Notes under the pieces: generated by a model
Told to the model about the DNA's origin: nothing
Seen by the model: the letters and a program-made list of their open reading frames with translations, nothing else
Database searches by the model: none
Shown here: one piece after another, positions 25,699-32,892 of the stretch
Position numbering within the stretch: position 1 is the stretch's first letter
Layout of the letters: each line of letters opens with the position of its first letter
From: Oscillospiraceae bacterium
GTDB lineage: Bacteria; Bacillota; Clostridia; Oscillospirales; Oscillospiraceae
DNA length: 64,000 nt
Reading direction: 5' to 3'
Assembly (NCBI GenBank): GCA_902787755.1
Contig: CADAHL010000006.1
Coordinates: 1 to 64,000 of the forward strand
Translations under genes and position numbers: made by a program

Positions 25699-26043
25699 AT
25701 GGTCAAACGAGGAGATATTTATTTTGCGGACCTGAGTCCCGTGGTGGGCAGCGAGCAGGGGGGCATGCGCCCGGTGCTGATCGTCCAGAACGACACCGGC
25801 AACAAGCACAGCCCCACCGTCATCGCCGCGGCCATCACCAGCCAGACGGGAAAGGCCCGGCTGCCCACCCATATCCGGCTCCGGGGCAACAGCGTGGGCC
25901 TGAACCGGGACAGCGTGATCCTGCTGGAGCAGATCCGCACCCTGGATAAGTCCCGGCTGCGCCAGTGCATGGGCCATCTGGACGAGGCGGCCATGAGCGC
26001 TGTGGACAACGCCCTGGCCATCAGTATGGGCTTGGGAAACTGA
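25699..26043 (+). CDS. MazF/PemK family endoribonuclease toxin (EndoA-like)
   Basis: A 114-residue RNase that would cleave single-stranded mRNA at short sites. The fold signature is clear: '[20 protein letters not shown]' followed by '[10 protein letters not shown]', '[20 protein letters not shown]' and '[17 protein letters not shown]'. It is closest in style to chromosomal EndoA/NdoA of Firmicutes. The usual antitoxin gene (EndoAI/MazE) is not immediately upstream; that space is repeat sequence. The gene may therefore be orphaned, or controlled by an antitoxin elsewhere. Confidence 0.9.
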   Translation: MVKRGDIYFADLSPVVGSEQGGMRPVLIVQNDTGNKHSPTVIAAAITSQTGKARLPTHIRLRGNSVGLNRDSVILLEQIRTLDKSRLRQCMGHLDEAAMSAVDNALAISMGLGN

Positions 26044-26052
26044 AGTCATTCC

Positions 26053-26190
26053 GTGAAGAGTGAAGAGATTAGAGTGAAAAGATAAGAGTGAAAAGATGTG
26101 GTGTCCGCTTCGCGGACGGATTTGAATTCATCGCCGAAGGCGATACCACAACTCTTCACTTTTCACATATCTGTTCACTCTTCACTTTTC
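26053..26190 (+). repeat. Family A dispersed element, complete short form
   Basis: Left arm of AGTGAAG/AGTGAAA heptamers, then ATGTGGT, hairpin GTCCGC-TTC-GCGGAC (26102-26116), spacer GGATTTGAATTC, hairpin ATCGCC-GAA-GGCGAT (26130-26144), ACCACAAC and a right arm of TCTTCAC/TTTTCAC heptamers. Both hairpins have changed on both sides relative to the copy at 3712, while pairing is kept. Confidence 0.85.
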
Positions 26191-26202
26191 CGGAGGAAAC
26201 CT

Positions 26203-26655
26203 ATGGAGCTTCCGATCTACATAAACGGAAAGGCTGCCGGGCGGCTGGAGATCCGGGCCGAGGGGCTTTACACGGTCTTCGAGGCCAGGCTCCCCAAACA
26301 GGAGGGGCTGCGGCGGCTGTATGTGGCCGGCGGCGGGGAGCGGGCCTGCCTGGGGGTCCTGAAGCCGGAGGGGGACGGGCTCAGCCTGCGCCGGAGACTC
26401 AGCCGCCTGGAGCGGGAGAAGCTGCCGAAAAAGCCGGAATACGCGGACCTGGGAGAGGGGAGCGCGCCGAACCCCGACCCGGCCCCGGCGGCGGATCCCG
26501 GCCCGTCTGCCGGAGGTTGGGAGAGAGGCCCGGACGGCTTTCTGCGTGACCCGGGCCGGCGGCTGCTGGCGCTGCCCTGTGATCTGCGCGGCAGGAAGCC
26601 CGGACTGCGCCTGGAGAGCATCGACGGCCGGGAATACCTGCTATTTCGGTATTGA
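26203..26655 (+). CDS. Hypothetical protein
   Basis: A 150-residue protein, not recognised. The N-terminal half is beta-like ('ELPIYINGKAAGRLEIRAEG', 'GLYTVFEARLP'). A basic helix ('SLRRRLSRLEREKLPKKPEY'), a Pro/Ala/Gly linker and a short C-terminal beta region ('LRLESIDGREYLLFRY') follow. CGGAGGAAACCT precedes ATG 26203, right behind the repeat. It has no signal peptide. The downstream promoter of the phosphorylase begins at its last codons. Confidence 0.6.
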   Translation: MELPIYINGKAAGRLEIRAEGLYTVFEARLPKQEGLRRLYVAGGGERACLGVLKPEGDGLSLRRRLSRLEREKLPKKPEYADLGEGSAPNPDPAPAADPGPSAGGWERGPDGFLRDPGRRLLALPCDLRGRKPGLRLESIDGREYLLFRY

Positions 26656-26680
26656 GAATCCGGTCCGGATGGGGTATAAT
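26652..26680 (+). promoter_or_regulatory. Promoter of the pyrimidine-nucleoside phosphorylase gene
   Basis: TTGAGA (26652-26657) and TATAAT (26675-26680) are separated by 17 bases, about 40 bases before the ATG at 26722. The -35 box overlaps the stop codon of the preceding gene. Confidence 0.85.
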
Positions 26681-26721
26681 GGGACCACTCGATACCGAAA
26701 CGGATACAGGAGGGGTTCCTT

Positions 26722-28026
26722 ATGCAGATGACCGATCTGATCGCAAAAAAGAGAGACGGCGGCGCCTTGAGCACCGAAGAGATCGACTTTATGATCCAGG
26801 GCTATACCCGGGGAGAGATCCCGGATTACCAGATGTCGGCCATGTGCATGGCGATCCTGCTGCGGGGCATGGACGACAGGGAGACTCTGGACATGACCAT
26901 GTCCATGATGCACTCCGGCGAGACCCTGGATCTGAGCCCCATTCAGGGGGTAAAGGCAGACAAGCACTCCACCGGCGGCGTGGGTGACAAGACCAGCCTG
27001 GTCCTCTGCCCCATGGTGGCGGCGGCGGGACTGAAGATCGCCAAAATGTCCGGCCGTGGCCTGGGCCACACCGGCGGCACCATCGACAAGCTGGAGAGCT
27101 TCCCGGGCTTCTCCACCGCCATCTCCGAGGAGACCTTCTTTGAAAACGTCAACCGCATCGGCATCGCCATCATGGGCCAGACCGCCGATCTGGTCCCGGC
27201 GGACAAGAAGATCTACGCCCTGCGGGACGTGACCGGCACCGTGCCCTCCATCCCCCTGATCGTCTCCTCCATCATGTCCAAGAAGCTGGCCTCCGGCGCG
27301 GACGTGATCGTGCTGGACGTCAAGTGCGGCGACGGGGCCTTCATGAAGACCGAGGAGGACGCCCGGACCCTGGCCCGGGGCCTGACGAGGATCGGCCGCC
27401 TGGCGGGCAGAAAATGCGCCGCGGTCATCACCGATATGGACCAGCCTCTGGGCTGGGCCGTGGGCAACGCCGTGGAGGTCAAGGAGGCCATCGCGGTACT
27501 CCGGGGCGAGCAGCAGGGCGACCTGCTGGAGCTGTGCCTGACCCTGGGCGGCTGCATGCTGGCCGAGGCGGGCTATGCCGCGAGCATCGAGGACGCCCGG
27601 GAGCGGATGCTGCAGACCATCCGGGACGGCAGCGCGCTCCGAAAGCTGGCGGAGATGGTGGCGGCCCAGGGCGGCGACGCCCGGGCCGTGTACGACACTA
27701 CGATCCTGCCCGACGCGAAGGTGAAGATCCCCGTGCCCGCCCGGGAGGGCGGCTATGTGCGCCGGATCCACGCGGAGAAGGTAGGCCTGGTGAGTATGCA
27801 CCTGGGCGGCGGCCGGGCCACCAAGGAGAGCAGCATCGACCTGTCCGTGGGCGTGGTGCTGAACAAGAAGGTGGGAGACCGGGTGGAGCCGGGAGAGAGC
27901 CTGGGCACCATCCACGCCTCCGATGAGGAGAAGGCGGCCCAGGCCGCCGAGCTTCTCCGGGGCTGCTTTGAGCTGAGCGACGTTCCGGTGACCCGCCCGG
28001 CCTTCATCAAGGATATCGTGAGATAA
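26722..28026 (+). CDS. pdp: Pyrimidine-nucleoside phosphorylase
   Basis: Phosphorolysis of uridine, thymidine and deoxyuridine to free base and (deoxy)ribose-1-phosphate in nucleoside salvage. The 434-residue length fits. The family signature 'SGRGLGHTGGTIDKLES' (residues about 111-127) and phosphate site 'KADKHSTGGVGDKTSL' (residues about 78-93) are intact. 'PADKKIYALRDVTGTV' and 'IMSKKLASGADVIVLDVKCG' also match. A GGAGGGG site precedes the ATG. It is transcribed from its own promoter and ends at a strong bidirectional hairpin. Thymidine phosphorylase (deoA) is the close alternative. Confidence 0.93.
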   Translation: MQMTDLIAKKRDGGALSTEEIDFMIQGYTRGEIPDYQMSAMCMAILLRGMDDRETLDMTMSMMHSGETLDLSPIQGVKADKHSTGGVGDKTSLVLCPMVAAAGLKIAKMSGRGLGHTGGTIDKLESFPGFSTAISEETFFENVNRIGIAIMGQTADLVPADKKIYALRDVTGTVPSIPLIVSSIMSKKLASGADVIVLDVKCGDGAFMKTEEDARTLARGLTRIGRLAGRKCAAVITDMDQPLGWAVGNAVEVKEAIAVLRGEQQGDLLELCLTLGGCMLAEAGYAASIEDARERMLQTIRDGSALRKLAEMVAAQGGDARAVYDTTILPDAKVKIPVPAREGGYVRRIHAEKVGLVSMHLGGGRATKESSIDLSVGVVLNKKVGDRVEPGESLGTIHASDEEKAAQAAELLRGCFELSDVPVTRPAFIKDIVR

Positions 28027-28040
28027 ACATTCCTTACATA

Positions 28041-28082
28041 GCACAGGGCCTGTGGAAACCTCGGTTTCCACAGGCCCTGTGC
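28041..28082. terminator. Bidirectional terminator with a perfect 20-bp stem
   Basis: GCACAGGGCCTGTGGAAACC and its exact complement GGTTTCCACAGGCCCTGTGC are separated by only TC, between two convergent genes. T-rich sequence follows on the plus side (TTGTATT). It is probably shared by both genes. Confidence 0.85.
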
Positions 28083-28103
28083 TTGTATTGCGATAAAACC
28101 TGT

Positions 28104-29567
28104 TCAGTTGTTGATGCCGTGGTGCATGCCGGGACTGCTCTCGTCCAGGGGCAGGAAGGTGTAGCCGTTGTTCAGAGCCCAGAGGATGATCTCCTCCACC
28201 GCGTCCACGCTGAAGTCCTTGATGTCGTGCTGCAGCACCACCGAGACCCGATGCTCCGAGCAGCCCTCCTTCACGTTGGCGATGACGGTGCGGGTCCGGG
28301 TGGTCTCGCCCGCGTCGCCGCTGGTCACGTTCCAGTCGAAGTACCGATAGCCCATGTTGGTCATGGTGTAAGCAAGCCGGCTCATGATGCCGGGGTTGAA
28401 GCTGCTGACGGTGTTGGAGCTGCCGCCGGGGAAGCGGAAGAGGTTGGTGTACTGGCCGGTCTGCCGGTAGATCATATCCTCGGCGGTGTTGAAATCGTCG
28501 AAGAAGGCCTGCTCGCTGGCATAGATCTGATAATAATTATGAGAAGCGCTGTGCACGCCGATGCTGTGGCCCTCCCGCCAGGCCCGGCCCACCATGTTCT
28601 CGTAATCGGAGTTCAGGCAGGTGACGAAGAAGGTGGCCTTCACGTTGTATTTTTTGAGCACGTCCAGCAGCTGGGCGGTGTAGGGACCGGGGCCGTCGTC
28701 AAAGGTCAGGTAGATGATCTTGCCGTCGGGCGTCACGGTGTCGGGATTGCGCACCGGCTGGACCGTGATGTTCCGCACCACGGTGACGGCCTCGCCCGCC
28801 CGGTTGGAGATGCTGTAGGTGAGCATATATTCGCCGGGCTCATAGGGGATGACTTCGCCGGTGACGGACACGTAGGCCGACATGTCGTGGCCCTGGTCGT
28901 CCACGGCGGTGAAGCCGGGGTCGGAGTAGCTCATGGAGGCGTTGACCACCTGGTCCTGATCCCCCAGCAGGTGGATCTCGGGCTTGCCCAGGGAGAAGAC
29001 CAGGGGCCGGGTCACGGTGGTCACGTTGCCGGCGGCGTCGGAGACCGTGTAGGTCACCTCGTTCTCGCCCTCCCGGCGGATGACCTTTTCGGTCAGGTCC
29101 CCGTCGTGGTCGTCCAGGGCGGTGAAGCCCTCCTCCTCATAGCCGGTGAACCAGCTGGGCTCGTAGTCGGGCTTTGTCTGCAGGGTGATCACCGGGGCCT
29201 CCAGGTCTGCCACGATCACGGTGCGTTTGGCGGTATAGCTGCGCAGCATCCAGTTGGTCCGGTAAGTCAGCTCATAGGTCCCCAGTCGGCTGGAGTCCAC
29301 CTCGCCCTCCACGGTCACAGTCAGCGGGTACTTGCCCTCGCCGAAAAGCTTGCCGTTGCTGGTGGCGGTACAGCCCGGATCCCGGAAGGACTGGCGATAG
29401 CCGATGGTCATCTCCGGGGCTCCGATCACGTGAAAGCGCACGTGCCGCCCGTCCAGGGTGATCACCACCGCCGCGGCGCTGACCAGTACGGCCACCGCCA
29501 CCAGCAGGGCGATCATCCAGCCCCGCCGTCTCTTTTCCTGTTCCGGTTTTGTCTTCTGCTCGTTCAT
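28104..29567 (-). CDS. Secreted/membrane polysaccharide deacetylase with bacterial Ig-like domains
   Basis: About 487 residues. After a basic cytoplasmic start there is one membrane helix ('WMIALLVAVAVLVSAAAVVI'). Two or three Ig-like DUF5011-type repeats follow, each with 'DPGFTAVDD'- or 'EEGFTALDDHDGDLTEK'-type motifs. The C-terminal NodB domain has 'TFDDGPGPYT', the histidine motif 'HSIGVHSASH', 'RFPGGSS' and a final 'QHDIKDFS'. It probably removes acetyl groups from peptidoglycan or another glycan outside the membrane. CAGAGGCGTCAA supports ATG 29567; a longer version from 29621 would run into the likely -10 box TATACT. Confidence 0.85.
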   Translation of the reverse strand: MNEQKTKPEQEKRRRGWMIALLVAVAVLVSAAAVVITLDGRHVRFHVIGAPEMTIGYRQSFRDPGCTATSNGKLFGEGKYPLTVTVEGEVDSSRLGTYELTYRTNWMLRSYTAKRTVIVADLEAPVITLQTKPDYEPSWFTGYEEEGFTALDDHDGDLTEKVIRREGENEVTYTVSDAAGNVTTVTRPLVFSLGKPEIHLLGDQDQVVNASMSYSDPGFTAVDDQGHDMSAYVSVTGEVIPYEPGEYMLTYSISNRAGEAVTVVRNITVQPVRNPDTVTPDGKIIYLTFDDGPGPYTAQLLDVLKKYNVKATFFVTCLNSDYENMVGRAWREGHSIGVHSASHNYYQIYASEQAFFDDFNTAEDMIYRQTGQYTNLFRFPGGSSNTVSSFNPGIMSRLAYTMTNMGYRYFDWNVTSGDAGETTRTRTVIANVKEGCSEHRVSVVLQHDIKDFSVDAVEEIILWALNNGYTFLPLDESSPGMHHGINN

Positions 29568-29653
29568 TTGACGCCTCTGTAATTGATGCAATTTGACTCG
29601 CTGCTCCTTAGTATACACCAAACCGGCCGGGAGGAAAGAGGGATTTTTTCAAT

Positions 29654-29833
29654 TTAAGAAAATTTTGGAATTGCCTGTCGAAGGCGGTCAGGCGGTCCGG
29701 TAGGTGCGGATCTCGGTGTCGGCAGAGTACCAGAGCTCGCCGGCGTCTCCTGCTGTCCCAGGCGCGGGAACAGCACCAGACCCAGGGCCAGCGCCAGCAG
29801 ACAGAAGGGGAGCAGCCCTCTCCGCTTGTTCAT
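29654..29833 (-). CDS. Possible small exported or membrane peptide
   Basis: A 59-residue frame beginning 'MNKRRGLLPFCLLALALGLV', a basic start followed by a hydrophobic stretch as in signal peptides, then a Pro/Thr-rich tail. AGAGGCGGGATACC precedes the ATG. It lies directly upstream of the deacetylase on the same strand. Only the signal-like start and binding site support it; the tail frame may be interrupted, because another frame ends 'ELWYSADTEIRTYRTA'. Outside this frame and a promoter, 29568-30021 holds no further gene. Confidence 0.35.
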   Translation of the reverse strand: MNKRRGLLPFCLLALALGLVLFPRLGQQETPASSGTLPTPRSAPTGPPDRLRQAIPKFS

Positions 29834-29928
29834 GGTATCCCGCCTCTGCGGATTCTCTCACCGATCTGCGACGATGCCGGGGGCGAAAGGTTCCGGCCAG
29901 CGTCGGCGCTCCCGGGGAAAACCGCCGC

Positions 29929-29957
29929 TTGCAATCCGGGTGGGCATGTGATTTAAT
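29929..29957 (+). promoter_or_regulatory. Promoter of the ABC importer operon
   Basis: TTGCAA (29929-29934) and TTTAAT (29952-29957) are 17 bases apart, about 65 bases before the first operon gene. The -10 box is weaker than the others in this window. Confidence 0.55.
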
Positions 29958-30021
29958 GGTACTGGGAAAATCTGAGCGAACGGGCTTCGTTTGCTCCCAC
30001 AAAGAAAGGGACGGATCCGCC

Positions 30022-31125
30022 ATGAAAGTAGTCTTGCAGAACCTGACCAAAAAATTCCCCAGCATAAGCAAAAAAGGGGAGGACGTGATCGCCGTCAACG
30101 ATTTCAGCTTTGAGATCCCCGACGGCAAGCTCATCGGCCTGCTGGGCCCCTCGGGCTGCGGCAAATCCACCACGCTGAACCTGATCTGCGGACTGGAGAT
30201 GCCCACCAGCGGCCATATCTTCTTCGGCGACGACGACGTGACCCGTCTTCCGCCGGAAAACCGGGGCGTGGGTCTGGTGTTCCAGAACTACGCGCTCTAC
30301 CCCCATCTGACCGTGCGGCAGAACATCCTCTTCCCCCTGGAAAACCTGAAGGGGAAGGACAAGCTCTCCAAGGAAGAGATGAACAAAAAGGCCGACGAGG
30401 CCGCCCACCTGGTGCAGATCGAGGCCCTGATGGACCGCAAGCCCAGGGAGATGTCCGGCGGCCAGCAGCAGCGGGTAGCCATCGCCCGGGCCCTGGTGAA
30501 GATGCCCCGGGTCCTGCTGCTGGACGAGCCCCTGAGTAACCTGGACGCCCGGCTGCGGCTCCAGACCCGGGAGGAGATCCGCCGGATCCAGCGCCAGACC
30601 GGCATCACCACCATCTTCGTCACCCACGACCAGGAGGAGGCCATGAGCATCTCCGACAGCATCGTGGTGATGAAGGACGGCGTGGTCCAGCAGATCGGCC
30701 AGCCCCAGGCGGTGTACGACAGCCCGGTGAATCTGTTCGTGGCGGAATTCCTGGGCACGCCTCCCATCAACGTCTTCACCGGCGAGGTGAAGGGCGGAAA
30801 GCTCCTGCTGGACGGCACCGCCGTTCTGGACGTGCCCGGCGCCCCCGATGGGGAGGTCTATGCCGCCGTGCGGCCCGAGGGCTTCCGCCTGGACGAGAAC
30901 GGCCCCTTCGTCTGCAGCCTCCGGCAGGTGGAGGTCATGGGCCGGGACACCAGCATCGTCTTCGATCACCCCAGCCGCCACAGCGCCAACCTCCGGGCCA
31001 TCATCCCCTCCGAGGAGCGGCCCAAGGGCAGTCCCGAGACCGTGCGCTTCGCTCTCAAGCCCTTCAAGGTCTTCCTCTTTGACCGCAAGACTCAGGAGCG
31101 GGTGCCCTTTGAAACGGAGGGCTGA
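30022..31125 (+). CDS. Sugar ABC transporter ATP-binding protein (MsmK/UgpC type)
   Basis: Cytoplasmic ATPase of a CUT1-type importer, 367 residues. Walker A 'GPSGCGKST', Q-loop 'VFQNYALYPHLT', signature 'MSGGQQQRVAIARAL', Walker B 'RVLLLDEPLSNLDARLR' and H-loop 'TIFVTHDQEEAMSISD' are all present. The C-terminal 120 residues form a TOBE/OB regulatory domain ('GEVYAAVRPEGFRLDENGPF'). It heads an operon with two permeases and a binding protein, three bases before the next gene. An AAAGGGACGG-type site precedes the ATG. Confidence 0.93.
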   Translation: MKVVLQNLTKKFPSISKKGEDVIAVNDFSFEIPDGKLIGLLGPSGCGKSTTLNLICGLEMPTSGHIFFGDDDVTRLPPENRGVGLVFQNYALYPHLTVRQNILFPLENLKGKDKLSKEEMNKKADEAAHLVQIEALMDRKPREMSGGQQQRVAIARALVKMPRVLLLDEPLSNLDARLRLQTREEIRRIQRQTGITTIFVTHDQEEAMSISDSIVVMKDGVVQQIGQPQAVYDSPVNLFVAEFLGTPPINVFTGEVKGGKLLLDGTAVLDVPGAPDGEVYAAVRPEGFRLDENGPFVCSLRQVEVMGRDTSIVFDHPSRHSANLRAIIPSEERPKGSPETVRFALKPFKVFLFDRKTQERVPFETEG

Positions 31126-31127
31126 GC

Positions 31128-32015
31128 ATGGAGGGCAGAAACTGGAAGGCCTGGCTCTATCTGCTGCCGGCCATCGCCTTTTTGGGCGTGTTCATGGTCT
31201 ATCCTCTGGTGGACGTCTTCGTCTACTCCTTTGAGGAGGGCTACAACTCCGCCTCCCAGAGCTTCTTCGGCGTGGGCGGATACAACTACTCCTATGTGCT
31301 CCATGACCCCTACTTCCTCCAGGCGGTGAAGAACACCTTCATCCTGGTCATCATCACCGTGCCCGTGTCCACGGGTATCGCCCTGCTCATCTCCCTGGGT
31401 CTCAATTCCATCAAGCCCCTGCGGGAGCTGTACCAGACGGTGTACTTTCTGCCCTACGTCACCAACACCCTGGCCGTGGGCCTGGTGTTCATGATCCTGT
31501 TCAAGAAGACCGCCTACTCCGACGGCCTGGTGAACCTGCTCATCAACGCCTTCGGCGGCCAGTCCGTGGACTTCATCGACGGCCCCTACTGGGCCAAGAT
31601 GTTCGTCATGTGCTTCTATACCGTGTGGGTGGTCATGCCCTTCAAGATCCTGATCCTGACCTCGGCCCTGGCCTCGGTGCCCCAGGATTACTACAACGCC
31701 GCCAAGATCGACGGCACCTCCCGCTTCCGGATCTTCACCCGCATCACCCTGCCCATGATCTCCCCCATGATCTTCTATCTGGTCATCACCGGCTTCATCG
31801 GCGCCTTCAAGGCCTACAGCGACGAGGTGGCCCTGTTCGGCACGGATCTGAACGCGGCCGGCATGAACACCATCGTGGGCTATGTCTACGATATGCTCTA
31901 CGGCGACAGCGGCGGTTACCCCTCCTACGCCTCGGCGGCGGCCCTGATCCTGTTTGCCATCGTGCTGACCATCACCGTCATCAACCTGACCATCAGCCGC
32001 AGGTCGTCCAACTGA
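31128..32015 (+). CDS. ABC transporter permease, MalF/UgpA type
   Basis: A 295-residue inner-membrane channel subunit with about six helices ('AWLYLLPAIAFLGVFMVYPL' at the start). The coupling loop has the family EAA motif form 'YYNAAKIDGTSRFRIFTRIT' and then 'LPMISPMIFY', which docks on the ATPase. It follows the ATPase gene by two bases. Substrate cannot be deduced; the CUT1 group carries oligosaccharides, glycerol phosphate or related compounds. Confidence 0.92.
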   Translation: MEGRNWKAWLYLLPAIAFLGVFMVYPLVDVFVYSFEEGYNSASQSFFGVGGYNYSYVLHDPYFLQAVKNTFILVIITVPVSTGIALLISLGLNSIKPLRELYQTVYFLPYVTNTLAVGLVFMILFKKTAYSDGLVNLLINAFGGQSVDFIDGPYWAKMFVMCFYTVWVVMPFKILILTSALASVPQDYYNAAKIDGTSRFRIFTRITLPMISPMIFYLVITGFIGAFKAYSDEVALFGTDLNAAGMNTIVGYVYDMLYGDSGGYPSYASAAALILFAIVLTITVINLTISRRSSN

Positions 32016-32028
32016 GGAGGTGCGGACT

Positions 32029-32892
32029 ATGGATTACGAACGCATTGAACAGAGGGCCCGGACCGGGGAGCGGGTGCGGAAGATCGTCACCTACACCCTG
32101 CTGACCCTGTGGGCGCTGCTGGTGCTCTTTCCCTTCTACTGGATGGTCCTGTCGTCCATCAAGAGCTACTCCGCCTACAACGCCGAGTATGTGCCCAGCT
32201 TCTTCACCCTGCACCCCACCTTCCAGAACTATGTGGACGCCTTTACCGCCGTCCCCCTGGCCAAGTACTTCACCAACACCCTGATCTTCACCCTGGCCAC
32301 CACGGCCATGATGATGGTGGTGATCATCTTCGCCGCCTTCGCCTTCGCCCGGCTCAACTTCCGGGGCAGAAACCTGGTGTTCGGGCTGTTCCTGGCCCTG
32401 ATGATGATCCCCAACGAGCTGGTCATCATCACCAACTTCGTCACCATCACCGACTGGGGCATGCGCAACACCTTCTGGGGCCTGATCCTGCCCTCGGTGA
32501 CCTCGGTGTTCTACATCTATCTGCTCAAGGAGAACTTCGAGCAGATCCCGGACGAGCTGTACAAGGCCGCCAAGGTGGACGGCACCTCGGATCTGAAGTA
32601 CCTGTTCAAGGTCATGCTGCCCATCTGTCAGCCAACCATCGTCACCATCGTCATCCTGAAGGTCATCGAGTGCTGGAACAGCTACGTCTGGCCCCGGCTC
32701 ATCACCGACGACCAGGCCTATTTCCTGGTGTCCAACGGCATCCAGGAGATCCGGGAGAACGGCTTCGGCCGGGAGAACGTGCCCGCCATGATGGCCGCCG
32801 TGGTGGTCATCTCCGTGCCGCTGATCGTGCTGTTTCTGATCTTCCATAAGAAGATCATGGCCGGCGTGTCGAGAGGAGGGACCAAGGGATGA
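32029..32892 (+). CDS. ABC transporter permease, MalG/UgpE type
   Basis: A 287-residue second channel subunit. The N-terminal helix 'YTLLTLWALLVLFPFYWMVL' and the EAA loop 'LYKAAKVDGTSDLKYLFKVM' with 'LPICQPTIVTI' are typical. GAGGAGGTGCGGACT sets ATG 32029. The stop overlaps the start of the binding-protein gene by four bases, so the operon is translationally coupled throughout. Confidence 0.92.
   Translation: MDYERIEQRARTGERVRKIVTYTLLTLWALLVLFPFYWMVLSSIKSYSAYNAEYVPSFFTLHPTFQNYVDAFTAVPLAKYFTNTLIFTLATTAMMMVVIIFAAFAFARLNFRGRNLVFGLFLALMMIPNELVIITNFVTITDWGMRNTFWGLILPSVTSVFYIYLLKENFEQIPDELYKAAKVDGTSDLKYLFKVMLPICQPTIVTIVILKVIECWNSYVWPRLITDDQAYFLVSNGIQEIRENGFGRENVPAMMAAVVVISVPLIVLFLIFHKKIMAGVSRGGTKG

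Noticed and set aside
28041..28082. Perfect 20-bp hairpin as a mobile palindrome
   Set aside because: It appears once in the window, between convergent genes, and is best read as a shared terminator.
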